A stretch of 64,000 nt of DNA, taken from Bradyrhizobium sp. U87765 SZCCT0048. GTDB taxonomy: Bacteria > Pseudomonadota > Alphaproteobacteria > Rhizobiales > Xanthobacteraceae. Of this stretch, positions 17,088 to 26,291 are shown piece after piece. Every line of letters starts with the position of its first letter. Positions within the stretch are counted from its first letter, which is position 1. A program made the translations under genes and the position numbers. The notes beneath the pieces are model-generated. The model did no database searches and was not told where the DNA came from. It worked only from the letters and a program-made list of their open reading frames with translations. The stretch spans positions 372,001-436,000 of the forward strand of contig NZ_JAFCMM010000001.1 in assembly GCF_018131225.1 (NCBI RefSeq), given 5' to 3'.

Positions 17088-17618
17088 ATGGCAACGGACA
17101 GCGGTCAGAAATTCATCCGGCGAAACCGCGCACCGCGCGTGCACATCACCTACGAAGACCCTTATGACGCCGAGCGGCTGGTCGAGCTGCCGTTCGTCAT
17201 GGGCGTTCTGTCGGATCTCTCCGGCAACAATGCCGGCGTCGAGAAGGCAAAGGTGGAGGAGCGCAAGTTCCTGGAATTCGACATGGACAACTTCGACAAC
17301 CGCATGGCGGCGATCCAGCCCGGCGTGACCATGCGCGTCGCCAACCGCCTCGGCGACGGCGAAGGGAACGAGAAGATGTCCGTCAACCTGCGCTTCGACA
17401 AGATCGCCGACTTCTCGCCCGTCGCCGTCGCGCGGCAGGTCCCGGCGACGGCGAAACTGCTGGAAGCCCGCGAACAGCTCGCGAACCTGCTGCGCTACAT
17501 GGACGGCAAGGTCGCCGCCGAAGACCAGCTCAAGAAGCTTCTCAACGATCCACAGCTGATGGCTGCACTGCAGGAGCGCGCCTCCACCAGGACAGGCGAT
17601 CCGGACAGCGAGCAGTAG
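17088..17618 (+). CDS. tssB: TssB (VipA) contractile sheath small subunit
   Basis: The 176-aa protein pairs with TssC to form the contractile sheath. It shows family signatures early (HITYEDPYDAERLVELPFVM, 15-35 region, and MGVLSDLSG) and the FDNFDNRM-like segment near residue 65. The length is standard. A GAGG-type ribosome site precedes ATG 17088. tssC follows after 18 bases. Confidence 0.96.
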   Translation: MATDSGQKFIRRNRAPRVHITYEDPYDAERLVELPFVMGVLSDLSGNNAGVEKAKVEERKFLEFDMDNFDNRMAAIQPGVTMRVANRLGDGEGNEKMSVNLRFDKIADFSPVAVARQVPATAKLLEAREQLANLLRYMDGKVAAEDQLKKLLNDPQLMAALQERASTRTGDPDSEQ

Positions 17619-17636
17619 GACAAGGGAACGGGGACC

Positions 17637-19139
17637 ATGGCAAAAGACGCAATCCAGAAAGAGACCGCTGCCCAGGTCGGGACCGTCGAGGCCGACGAAT
17701 TCTCGAGCCTGCTGAAGCAGAGCTTCAAGCCGCGCACCGAACGCGCGGCGACCGAGGTCGAGAACGCCGTATCGACCCTCGTGCGCGAGGCGCTGAAGGA
17801 CACGACGGTCATCAAGTCCGATGTCCTCGACACCATCGAGGAGATGATTGCCCGGATCGACCAGAAGCTCTCGGCGCAGATGAACGAGATCCTGCACGCG
17901 CCGGAGTTCCAGGCCATCGAGAGCGCCTGGCGCGGCCTGCACTATCTGGTGTTCAATTCCGAGACCGACGCCACCCTCAAGATCCGGGTGATGAACGTCT
18001 CCAAGAACGAACTCTATCGTAACCTGCGCCTCTATCCGGATGCCCGCTGGGACCAGAGCCCGCTGTTCAAGCAGGTCTACGAGTATGAATTCGGCCAGCT
18101 CGGCGGCGAGCCGTTCGGCTGCCTGATCGGCGACTACTATTTCAGCCACGTGCCGACCGACGTGCAGCTGCTGCGCGATCTCAGCAAGATCGCCGGCGCC
18201 GCCCACGCGCCGTTCTTCGCCGGCGCGGAACCCACCCTGATGGGCATGGACTCGTGGACAGAACTCTCCAACCCTCGCGACATCGGCAAGGTGTTCGACA
18301 CGCCTGAATACGCGGCCTGGAAAGGCCTGCGTGACCAGGACGACTCCCGCTATGTCGGCCTGTGCATGCCGCGCGTTCTCGGTCGCCTGCCCTATGGCGC
18401 CAAGTCAGAGCCGGTCGAGGAATTTGCCTTCGAGGAGGAAACCGACGGCCATACCGGCGACAAGTATGGCTGGATCAACGCCTCCTACGCCATGGCCGCC
18501 AACATCAACCGCGCCTTCAAGGAATTTGGCTGGTGTACCCGCATTCGCGGCGTTCAGTCGGGTGGCGAGGTCATCAACCTGCCGACCCATACCTTCCCGA
18601 CTGATGACGGCGGCGTCGATCTCAAATGCCCGACCGAGATTGCCATCAGCGATCGCCGCGAGCACGAACTCGCCAAGGCCGGCCTGATTCCGCTGATCCA
18701 TCGCAAGAACACCGACAAGGCGGCGTTCATTGGTGCGCAGTCGCTCTATAAGCCGAAGAAGTATTTTGGCGAAAAGGGCGTCGACGCCACCGCCTCCGAT
18801 AACCTGTCGTCGCGCCTGCCTTACATGTTCGCGGTCTCGCGCTTTGCGCACTACCTCAAGTGCATGGTGCGCGACAAGATCGGTTCGATGAAGGAGAAGG
18901 ACGAGCTGACGGTCTGGCTGCAGACCTGGATCAACGAATATGTCGATGCCAATCCGGCCATGTCGTCGGAAGCCCAGAAGGCCCGCAAGCCTCTGGCCGC
19001 CGCCAAGGTCGAGGTCATCGCAAATGAGGAGAACCCGGGCTACTACAACGCCCGCTTCTTCCTCCGCCCCCACTTTCAGCTGGAGGCAATGGACGTGGGC
19101 TTGAGTCTTGTTTCCCGGCTGCCGGGGCCGAGCACTTAA
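17637..19139 (+). CDS. tssC: TssC (VipB) contractile sheath large subunit
   Basis: The 500-aa protein is the large sheath subunit. Typical motifs include IESAWRGLHYLV (about 96-107), FGCLIGDYYFSH and the C-terminal NENPGYYNARFFLRPHFQLE block. The length is normal. A GGGGA ribosome site lies just before ATG 17637. It is co-transcribed with tssB and followed 52 bases later by hcp. Confidence 0.97.
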   Translation: MAKDAIQKETAAQVGTVEADEFSSLLKQSFKPRTERAATEVENAVSTLVREALKDTTVIKSDVLDTIEEMIARIDQKLSAQMNEILHAPEFQAIESAWRGLHYLVFNSETDATLKIRVMNVSKNELYRNLRLYPDARWDQSPLFKQVYEYEFGQLGGEPFGCLIGDYYFSHVPTDVQLLRDLSKIAGAAHAPFFAGAEPTLMGMDSWTELSNPRDIGKVFDTPEYAAWKGLRDQDDSRYVGLCMPRVLGRLPYGAKSEPVEEFAFEEETDGHTGDKYGWINASYAMAANINRAFKEFGWCTRIRGVQSGGEVINLPTHTFPTDDGGVDLKCPTEIAISDRREHELAKAGLIPLIHRKNTDKAAFIGAQSLYKPKKYFGEKGVDATASDNLSSRLPYMFAVSRFAHYLKCMVRDKIGSMKEKDELTVWLQTWINEYVDANPAMSSEAQKARKPLAAAKVEVIANEENPGYYNARFFLRPHFQLEAMDVGLSLVSRLPGPST

Positions 19140-19191
19140 GGGGCGTAGAGTACGACCACCAAACCCATCGCGCATTGAAAGGTAACGTCTT

Positions 19192-19677
19192 ATGTCCGTC
19201 GATATCTTCCTGAAGCTCGACAAGATCAAGGGCGAGTCCGAAGACTCCAAACACAAGGAGGAGATAGACATCCTCAGTTGGTCGTTTGGAGAAAGCCAGA
19301 CCGGCTCCTTCCACAGCGGCTCCGGCGGCGGCGCCGGCAAGGTGAGCGTGCAGGACCTGCACTTCACTCACTGGGTGGACAAGTCCACCAGCGACCTGTT
19401 CCAGGCCTGCGCCAAGGGCACGCACATCGACAGCGGTCTGCTGACGGTGCGCAAGGCTGGCGAAAATCCGCTCGAGTACATGAAGATCTACATGAACGAG
19501 ATCATTGTCAGCAGCGTCTCGACCGGTGGATCCCATGGTGACGAGCGGCTGGTCGAGAACGTCAGCCTGAACTTCCGCAAGTTCAAGGTGCAGTACACCT
19601 CCCAGACGTCCAAGGGCGCCGCAGGCGCGTCGCCGACCTTCGGCTGGGACATCGCCGCCAACAAGGAATGGGGTTGA
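19192..19677 (+). CDS. hcp: Hcp tube protein (TssD)
   Basis: The 161-aa protein forms the inner hexameric tube that is propelled outward. The N-terminus (MSVDIFLKLDKIKGESED), ILSWSFG and the C-terminal VSLNFRKFKVQYTSQT are typical Hcp1-type signatures. There is no C-terminal toxin extension. AAGGTAACG before ATG 19192 provides a ribosome site. Two strong stem-loops follow its stop codon. Confidence 0.96.
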   Translation: MSVDIFLKLDKIKGESEDSKHKEEIDILSWSFGESQTGSFHSGSGGGAGKVSVQDLHFTHWVDKSTSDLFQACAKGTHIDSGLLTVRKAGENPLEYMKIYMNEIIVSSVSTGGSHGDERLVENVSLNFRKFKVQYTSQTSKGAAGASPTFGWDIAANKEWG

Positions 19678-19691
19678 CGGCATCACCCACG

Positions 19692-19725
19692 CTGGAGCCG
19701 CCTCCCCGTCCGGATGCGGCTCCAG
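19692..19725 (+). other. strong stem-loop downstream of hcp
   Basis: A perfect 10-bp stem (CTGGAGCCGC / GCGGCTCCAG) with a 14-nt loop begins 15 bases after the hcp stop. No T-tract follows. It may stabilise the hcp message or limit transcription into tssE. Confidence 0.6.
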
Positions 19726-19741
19726 GCGTTCCGACCACGCA

Positions 19742-19759
19742 GAGCGCCGTCCGGCGCTC
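19742..19759 (+). other. second stem-loop downstream of hcp
   Basis: An 8-bp GC-rich inverted repeat (GAGCGCCG / CGGCGCTC) separated by two bases; realistically a 7-bp stem with a 4-nt loop. It lies 16 bases after the first hairpin. The 180-base hcp-tssE gap shows no other clear gene. Confidence 0.55.
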
Positions 19760-19857
19760 CGCCGCCCGCCGGGCGCGACAACGCAAGGACGATGCATCCC
19801 GGACGCGAACCGGTATTCCTCCGCCGCTTTCGCTCTGGCATCCACAGGGGACCTGAG

Positions 19858-20406
19858 GTGCCGATCACTCCAAAGAAGGACCGGCTGAGCCCGCCATTGA
19901 TGCTTGCGTTCCGTGCCGCCCACGCCGCCCGCGACGCCCGCAGGAAGCTCGACCTGCGCGACGAGTTCGGCGAGCGGGTCATCGCCGGACGCCGCACGGC
20001 CGGCCGCTTTCCCATCTCGGAGGCGCTGCTGCGACGCGAGGTCGCGCGCGATCTCGAATCCCTGCTCAACACCATCGCTCTGGAATCGACCCAGGATCTG
20101 ACCGGCCGCGACTGCGTGCGGACCTCGATTCTGAACTATGGCTTCCCGGACATCGCCCATCATTCGATCGACGAGGTCACCGACAACGAGCTCAGCGAGG
20201 AGCTGCGCCGCGTCCTGATGATCTACGAGCCGCGGCTAGACCGCCGCAGCATTCGCGTCCGCCGCGACAGCGCCATTGGCACCGAGCAGCTCAAGCTGCG
20301 TTTCCTGGTCAATGCGGACCTGCATTGCGAACCGCTGAACGTCCCCGTCGAATTCATCGCCGACGTCGATCTCGACAGCGGCGATATCCAGGTCAACCGG
20401 CTCTAG
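19858..20406 (+). CDS. tssE: TssE baseplate protein (gp25-like)
   Basis: The 182-aa protein is the gp25-like baseplate wedge component. Typical features are LRREVARDLESLLNT (about 61-75), the SILNYGFPDI segment and the C-terminal LKLRFLVNADL / VEFIADVDLDSG beta strands. GTG 19858 is chosen because AGGGGA lies upstream at good spacing and the length then fits the family. An in-frame ATG at 19792 would add 22 residues with low-complexity sequence. It is followed after 91 bases by tssF. Confidence 0.9.
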   Translation: MPITPKKDRLSPPLMLAFRAAHAARDARRKLDLRDEFGERVIAGRRTAGRFPISEALLRREVARDLESLLNTIALESTQDLTGRDCVRTSILNYGFPDIAHHSIDEVTDNELSEELRRVLMIYEPRLDRRSIRVRRDSAIGTEQLKLRFLVNADLHCEPLNVPVEFIADVDLDSGDIQVNRL

Positions 20407-20413
20407 GGCCCTG

Positions 20414-20499
20414 ATGGCTCGCGAACGCGTGCAGAGACAGCCGCACATGCTGCGTAGTTGCGAACCAGGACGCTAGGCCGGATGCAGGACGCGAGCCAT
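20414..20499 (+). promoter_or_regulatory. long-range inverted repeat that includes the tssF start codon
   Basis: A perfect 10-bp inverted repeat joins ATGGCTCGCG (20414-20423), just after the tssE stop, to CGCGAGCCAT (20490-20499), which contains the first two bases of the tssF ATG. If paired in mRNA it would sequester the tssF start region next to its AGGA ribosome site. A 20-codon open frame (20414-20476) lies inside the loop. The function is inferred. Confidence 0.5.
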
Positions 20500-22465
20500 G
20501 AATCGTGAATTTCTCGACTTCTACAACCGCGAACTGTCGCTGCTCTACGAGCAGGCCGGCGACTTCGCCGAGCAATATCCCGGCATCGCCGAGCGTCTCG
20601 GCGGCCTGATCCGCGACCGCTCCGATCCGATGATCACGGGGCTGCTGGAGGGGGCGGCCTTTCTTGCCGCCCGCGTTCAGCTCAAGCTCAAGCACGAGTT
20701 TCCCGAGTTCACGGCCAACCTGCTCGAGCAGCTCGTTCCCAACTATCTCGCGCCGACGCCATCGGCGATGCTGGTCAGGGCATTGCCGCCGTTCGCCGAC
20801 GCGGCGCTGCGCGACGGCCGCCGGATTGCGCGCGGCGCCTACTTCGATGCTTCGTACCGCGAGCGCGAGCGCAGCCTCGCCTGCCGCTTCCGGCTGTGCC
20901 GCGACATCGTGCTGTGGCCGTTCGACATCACCGGCGCCGAATATTTCTCGACCGCCGGCGCATTGCAGGCACTCGGCGTGCCCGTTGGCGGCGATGTCGT
21001 CGCTGGCCTGCGCCTGTCGCTGACCCATCGCACCGCCGCGCGGCCTGACGAGGAGATGCCGGACAGCGAGGCCCGCGCCAAACCCGAAACCTGGTTCGCC
21101 GGCTGCCGGACCGCCGAGCTGCCGTTCTATCTCGGCGGAGCCGAGGCCGATGCGATCGCGCTTTACGAACAGTTGATCGCCAATGGCGCCGGCGTCTATT
21201 TCCGCTTCCTCGACGACTTCGGCGATCCCGTGGTGATCGCCGCGCCCATGGACTGCGTCCAGCAGATCGGCTTCCACGACAACGAGGCGCTGTTTCCCAA
21301 CGACAACCGTGTTTTTCGCGGCTCCGAGCTGCTGCGGGAGTACTTCATGTTCCCGCGCAAGTTTCTCGGATTCAGCCTGACCGGACTGCGCGCCATCATG
21401 CCAAAGCTGCGCAGCAAGTCGGTCGACATCGTGTTCGCATTCGACGAGCACAATTCCCGCCTCGCCGCGTCCGTCCGGCCCGATACATTCAGCCTGTACA
21501 CCGCACCTGCGATCAACCTGTTCGAGAAGACCAGCGACCGCATTCCCATCAAGTCGAACACCCATGAATACCATGTGGTGCCCGACCGCAGCCGTTATCT
21601 GGAATACGAGCCGCACCGCGTCCTGGACGTCTACGCCCACTTCCCGGCACAGAAGGACAAGCTGCCGGTCCGACCGCTCTATTCCGCCGCTGTCGATCGC
21701 ACCGCGACCTCGGTCGACGGGCTGTATTACACGGTACGCCGCCTGCCACGCCGGCGCACGGTCGAGGAGAAGACCTACGGCACCGCTTCCGACTACACCG
21801 GCACCGACATGTTCCTGTCGCTGCTGGAGCCGGGCGAGCTCGGCGGCAGTGCTGCGGCCGCCGAACTCAGCGTCCGCGCATTGTGCTCTAACCGTCACCT
21901 CACCGAGCACCTGCCGGTCGGCCAGGGCGGCGCCGACTTCCGCCTGCTCGACGACACGTCGCTCGATCTCGTTTGCGTCGCCGGTCCGACCCGGCCGCGC
22001 GAGCCGGTGGTCTCGCAGATGCGCACCCGCAGCGAGATCGCCAGCATGGGCGTGATCACCTGGCGGTTGATCAATATGCTCAGTCTGAACTATCTCGGCC
22101 TGGTGGAGCGCGGCGCCGGCAAGAACGCCGCCGCGCTGCGCGAGATGCTGGCGCTGTTCGGCGACCAGTTCGACGATGCCACCGAACGCAAGATCCGTGG
22201 CGTGCGCAGCGTCGACAGCCGCCCCGTGGTCCGGCGGGTGCGCCAACGCACCGGCAGCGGCGCAGCGCGCGGCCAGGAGATCACCGTCGTCCTCGACGAA
22301 AAGGCGTTCGAGGGCAGCGGCGTGTTTCTGCTGGGCGCGGTGCTGGAGCGATTCTTCGCCGACTATGCCGGCTTCAACTATTTCACCCAGACCGTCGTCA
22401 CCACGCCCGAGCGTGGCGAGATCATGCGCTGGCCGGCCCGCATGGGCACGCGGAGGCCGCTATGA
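20498..22465 (+). CDS. tssF: TssF baseplate protein
   Basis: The 655-aa protein is the large baseplate wedge subunit. The start MNREFLDFYNRELSLLYEQ is a strong family signature, followed by HEFPEFTANLLEQLVPNYLAPTP-type sequence near 62-90. The length is slightly above the usual 580-620. An AGGAC ribosome site precedes ATG 20498. The stop overlaps the tssG start as ATGA. Confidence 0.96.
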   Translation: MNREFLDFYNRELSLLYEQAGDFAEQYPGIAERLGGLIRDRSDPMITGLLEGAAFLAARVQLKLKHEFPEFTANLLEQLVPNYLAPTPSAMLVRALPPFADAALRDGRRIARGAYFDASYRERERSLACRFRLCRDIVLWPFDITGAEYFSTAGALQALGVPVGGDVVAGLRLSLTHRTAARPDEEMPDSEARAKPETWFAGCRTAELPFYLGGAEADAIALYEQLIANGAGVYFRFLDDFGDPVVIAAPMDCVQQIGFHDNEALFPNDNRVFRGSELLREYFMFPRKFLGFSLTGLRAIMPKLRSKSVDIVFAFDEHNSRLAASVRPDTFSLYTAPAINLFEKTSDRIPIKSNTHEYHVVPDRSRYLEYEPHRVLDVYAHFPAQKDKLPVRPLYSAAVDRTATSVDGLYYTVRRLPRRRTVEEKTYGTASDYTGTDMFLSLLEPGELGGSAAAAELSVRALCSNRHLTEHLPVGQGGADFRLLDDTSLDLVCVAGPTRPREPVVSQMRTRSEIASMGVITWRLINMLSLNYLGLVERGAGKNAAALREMLALFGDQFDDATERKIRGVRSVDSRPVVRRVRQRTGSGAARGQEITVVLDEKAFEGSGVFLLGAVLERFFADYAGFNYFTQTVVTTPERGEIMRWPARMGTRRPL

Positions 22466-23484
22466 CCCTGATCGGGGACATGAAGGCCGAGCCGTGGCGC
22501 TTCGACTTCTTCCACGTGCTGCGCCAGCTCGAGCGCGGTCATCCGGGCCGGCCGCGGATCGGCGACAGCGCCGCGCGGCGCGACGAATACGTTGATCTCG
22601 GTCAGGACCCCTACCTCGAATTTCCGGCCTCCAACCTCAGCGCGGTCGACGACACCGGCGGCCGGCTGCGCATTCTCACCAAGTTTCTCGGGCTGCTCGG
22701 TCCGCAGGGCGCGTTGCCGCTCGCCACCACGGATGAGAGCCTCGGCTGGCTGCTGATGCGGGACGACGCGTTCCCGCGGTTTCTCGACCTCATCAACAAC
22801 CGCTTTCTGCAGCTGTTCTTCCGCGCCTGGGCGGATGCACGGCCGATCGCCCAGCACGACCGGCCCGACCAGGACCGCTTCATCGCCTATATCGGCTCCG
22901 TCGCCGGCCTCGGCAGCGAGGTGTTCGCCGACCACGACACCGTGCCGGACATGGCCAAGCTCGCCTTCGCCGGCCTGATCGCCCCCAAAGCGAAGTGCGC
23001 CTCGCGGCTTGGCAGCCTGCTGCAGGGCCTGTTCGACGTCCGGGTCGAGATCGACGAATTCGTCGGCTCCTGGCTCGCCTTCGAGCCAGCCGATCGCAGC
23101 CGCCTCGGCCGCCGCCACGCCGGCCTCGGCAAGGACCTGCTGCTCGGCGCACGGGTGTTCAGCGTCGAGGACAAGATCCGGATCCGCATCTTCGTGCGGG
23201 ATTTCGTCCAGTACGAGCAATTCCTGCCGACCGGAACGACCAACCTGTCGGAACCTCTGGCGGACGCGGTGTTCTTCTACGTCGGTGACGAGCTCGACTG
23301 GGAGGTGGAACTCGCCATTCCCGCGGGCGCGGTGGCGCCGGTGCGGCTCGGCCGCAGCGGGCGGCTCGGCTGGACCACCTGGGTCGCTCCCAACTGGACC
23401 GCAACCGAGGAGCACCGCTGCGATGCAAGGTTCAACCTGTCGGAACGCCTGAGGGCCCGCCGCGCGGCGACGCCGGCCGATTGA
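22462..23484 (+). CDS. tssG: TssG baseplate protein
   Basis: The 340-aa protein is the small baseplate wedge subunit. It has the family N-terminus (AEPWRFDFFHVLRQLER, about 9-25), the FLGLLGPQGALP motif (about 72-83) and the DRFLDLINNRFLQLFFRAW-like region near 100-120. ATG 22462 overlaps the tssF stop (ATGA), indicating translational coupling. A longer upstream frame is only a shadow of tssF. Confidence 0.95.
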   Translation: MTLIGDMKAEPWRFDFFHVLRQLERGHPGRPRIGDSAARRDEYVDLGQDPYLEFPASNLSAVDDTGGRLRILTKFLGLLGPQGALPLATTDESLGWLLMRDDAFPRFLDLINNRFLQLFFRAWADARPIAQHDRPDQDRFIAYIGSVAGLGSEVFADHDTVPDMAKLAFAGLIAPKAKCASRLGSLLQGLFDVRVEIDEFVGSWLAFEPADRSRLGRRHAGLGKDLLLGARVFSVEDKIRIRIFVRDFVQYEQFLPTGTTNLSEPLADAVFFYVGDELDWEVELAIPAGAVAPVRLGRSGRLGWTTWVAPNWTATEEHRCDARFNLSERLRARRAATPAD

Positions 23485-23518
23485 ACCGGACGCCCCGCCC
23501 GATCGTCTCAACGTCATG

Positions 23519-23535
23519 GAAATCCGCCGGATTTC
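23519..23535 (+). other. stem-loop between tssG and clpV
   Basis: A perfect 7-bp inverted repeat (GAAATCC / GGATTTC) with a 3-nt loop lies 34 bases after the tssG stop. No T-tract is seen. Confidence 0.4.
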
Positions 23536-23576
23536 GATCGGTGGCAGGCGTCGGCGACAAATCTGCGAAAGCCCGC

Positions 23577-23612
23577 GATCCGCTGAAGCCAGATGATCTG
23601 CTGAAGCCAGCT
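23577..23612 (+). repeat. tandem 18-bp repeat upstream of clpV
   Basis: Two adjacent copies of an 18-bp unit (GATCYGCTGAAGCCAG followed by AT or CT), 16 of 18 bases identical, lie immediately before the clpV ribosome site. This looks like a recent slippage duplication. Any regulatory role is unknown. Confidence 0.65.
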
Positions 23613-23625
23613 CTGGGAGGGCGCC

Positions 23626-26268
23626 GTGACTGACATCAGCCTCGAAACCGTCACCGGCAAGCTCAACCGCGCCGGCTACGACGCCTTCATCCAGGCGCTG
23701 CGCCATGCCAAGAGCGCCGGCAATCGCAATGTCGAGCTGGCGCACTGGCTGTTTCACATCCTGCAGCAGGAACGCACCGACCTCAGCCTCACCGCCGACC
23801 ACTACAAGCTCGATCGCGCGCGCCTGCTGTCCGACCTCGCCGGCGCCATCACCGGCTTCCGCAAGAACGAGACCGACATGCCGGGCATCGCCAATGGCGT
23901 CGTCGACATTCTCGACCGCGGCTGGCACTACGCCACGCTGTTCTTCGGCGAAGCGCAGATCCGCACCGGTCATCTCATCGTCGCCGGACTGAAATCGAAC
24001 GACCTGCGACGCACCCTCGCCCACCTGTCGCAAGAATTCGCCAAGGTGAACGTCGACGCCCTGGCGGCGGAGCACCGCGCGATCTGGGCCGGCTCCGAGG
24101 AAGACAATCTGCGGCCGATGGACGGCTCAGGCCTCGCCGGCGCCGGTACCCCGGGCGCCGAGCAGGCCGCCGGCCCCAAGGGCACGACGCCGCTCGACCG
24201 CTACTCCCAGGACCTCACGGCGAAAGCGAAGTCCGGCGAGATGGATCCGATCCTCGGCCGCGACAACGAGATCCGCCAGCTCATCGACGTGCTGATGCGG
24301 CGGCGCCAGAACAACCCGATCCTTACCGGCGAGGCCGGCGTCGGCAAGACCGCCGTGGTCGAAGGCTTCGCCCAACGCATCGCAGCTGGCGATGTGCCGC
24401 CGCCGCTGCGTGGCGTCCGTCTGTGCGCGCTCGATATCGGCCTGATGCAGGCCGGCGCCTCGATGAAGGGCGAGTTCGAGCAGCGGCTGCGCTCGGTCAT
24501 CGACGAGGTGCAGAGTTCGCCGACCCCGATCATCCTGTTCATCGACGAAGCCCACACCCTGATCGGCGCCGGCGGCGCGGCCGGCACCGGCGACGCCGCC
24601 AACCTGCTGAAGCCGCCGCTCGCCCGCGGCACGTTGCGCACCATCGCCGCGACCACCTGGGCCGAGTACCGCCAGTACATCGAAAAGGACCCGGCGCTGA
24701 CCCGGCGCTTCCAGCCGATCAACGTCGACGAGCCCGACGTCGAGACCTGCTGCATCATGCTACGCGGCCTGATCGGCCCAATGGAAAAGCACCACGGCGT
24801 GCGCATCTCGGATGCTGCGATCGTGGCCGCCGTCAATCTCTCCCATCGCTACATCCCGGCACGCCAGTTGCCGGACAAGGCCGTGAGCCTGCTCGACACC
24901 GCTGCAGCGCGCGTGGCCATCAGCCAGAGCGCGACGCCTGCCCTGATCGAGGATGCGCGCGTTGCCATCGCGGCACGCGAGGCCGAACGGACGACCTTGG
25001 TCAGCGATGGCGACCTTGGCGTCGACGATGCCGAGCGCATCGCGGCCATCGACGGCGATATCGCCGGACTGAAAACCAGGCTCGCCGGCCTCGAGGCCGA
25101 CTGGGCGACCGAACAGGCGCTGGTCACTGATATCCGCAGCCTGCGAGAGATCCTGGCCGATCCGAAGGACAGCGAGGATCCCGCCGCCAGACGCGCCGAG
25201 CTGCGTGGCAAGTTCGAAACGCTGGAGGGCATCACGCCCGACCGCCGCATGATCTATCCCCATGTCGACGAGCAGTCGGTGGCGTCCGTGGTGTCCGACT
25301 GGACCGGCATCCCGGTCGGCCGGATGGTCCGCGACGAGATCGAGACGGTGCTGAAGCTGCCGGAGATTCTCAACCGCCGGGTGGTCGGCCAGTCGCACGG
25401 TCTGTCGATGATCGCCAAGCGCATCGAAACCAGCCGCGCCAAACTCGACAATCCCTCCAAGCCGATCGGCGTGTTCATGCTCGCCGGCCCCTCCGGTGTC
25501 GGCAAGACCGAGACGGCGCTGGCGCTGGCCGAAGCGCTCTATGGCGGCGAGCAGAACATGATCGCCATCAACATGTCCGAGTTCCAGGAGGCCCACACCG
25601 TCTCGACCCTCAAGGGCGCGCCTCCCGGCTATGTCGGCTACGGCGAAGGCGGCCGGCTGACCGAGGCGGTGCGGCGCAAGCCCTACAGCGTCATCCTGCT
25701 GGACGAGGTCGAGAAGGCACACCCCGACGTCCACGAGATCTTCTTCCAGGTGTTCGACAAGGGCATCATGGAAGACGGCACCGGCCGCAAGATCGACTTC
25801 AAGAACACCCTGATCATTCTCACCACCAATGTCGGTACCGACCTGATCATGGGCCTGTCACGCGATCCCAGGTATCGCGACGATCCCGAGGAGCTGGCAC
25901 GGTTGCTGCGGCCGGAACTGCTCAAGGTGTTCCCGCCGGCCTTGCTCGGCCGCATCGTCTCGATCCCGTATTTTCCGCTGTCCGGCGACATGCTGGCCGG
26001 CATCGTCCGCCTGCAGCTCGACCGCATCGGCCGGCGCATCCGCGACAACCACGACGCGGCGTTCAGCTACGACGACGCCGTCGTCGACCATATCGTGGCG
26101 CGCTGCAATGATCCCGATTCCGGCGGGCGCATGATCGACAACATCATCACCAACACCCTGCTGCCCGAGCTGTCGCGCGAGTTCCTCAACCGCTCGCTGG
26201 CGAAGGACGAGATCACCCAGGCGCGGGTCTCGATCGCCGACGACCGCTTCGCCTACGCCTGGCAGTAG
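23626..26268 (+). CDS. clpV: TssH (ClpV) AAA+ ATPase
   Basis: The 880-aa unfoldase disassembles contracted sheaths for re-use. It has a Clp-N-type domain (about 10-150), a first AAA module with Walker A GEAGVGKT (235-242), a middle helical domain and a second AAA module with Walker A GPSGVGKT (621-628). The ATPase-associated LDEVEKAHPDV segment is intact. The length is standard for ClpV. The start is GTG 23626 with a strong GGGAGG ribosome site. A methyltransferase gene follows after 23 bases. Confidence 0.96.
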   Translation: MTDISLETVTGKLNRAGYDAFIQALRHAKSAGNRNVELAHWLFHILQQERTDLSLTADHYKLDRARLLSDLAGAITGFRKNETDMPGIANGVVDILDRGWHYATLFFGEAQIRTGHLIVAGLKSNDLRRTLAHLSQEFAKVNVDALAAEHRAIWAGSEEDNLRPMDGSGLAGAGTPGAEQAAGPKGTTPLDRYSQDLTAKAKSGEMDPILGRDNEIRQLIDVLMRRRQNNPILTGEAGVGKTAVVEGFAQRIAAGDVPPPLRGVRLCALDIGLMQAGASMKGEFEQRLRSVIDEVQSSPTPIILFIDEAHTLIGAGGAAGTGDAANLLKPPLARGTLRTIAATTWAEYRQYIEKDPALTRRFQPINVDEPDVETCCIMLRGLIGPMEKHHGVRISDAAIVAAVNLSHRYIPARQLPDKAVSLLDTAAARVAISQSATPALIEDARVAIAAREAERTTLVSDGDLGVDDAERIAAIDGDIAGLKTRLAGLEADWATEQALVTDIRSLREILADPKDSEDPAARRAELRGKFETLEGITPDRRMIYPHVDEQSVASVVSDWTGIPVGRMVRDEIETVLKLPEILNRRVVGQSHGLSMIAKRIETSRAKLDNPSKPIGVFMLAGPSGVGKTETALALAEALYGGEQNMIAINMSEFQEAHTVSTLKGAPPGYVGYGEGGRLTEAVRRKPYSVILLDEVEKAHPDVHEIFFQVFDKGIMEDGTGRKIDFKNTLIILTTNVGTDLIMGLSRDPRYRDDPEELARLLRPELLKVFPPALLGRIVSIPYFPLSGDMLAGIVRLQLDRIGRRIRDNHDAAFSYDDAVVDHIVARCNDPDSGGRMIDNIITNTLLPELSREFLNRSLAKDEITQARVSIADDRFAYAWQ

Positions 26269-26291
26269 CTGCCTTCAGAACGAGATCGCCG

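Noticed and set aside
20393..24075. Long minus-strand frames opposite tssF, tssG and clpV
   Set aside because: No family match and they lie opposite core T6SS genes.
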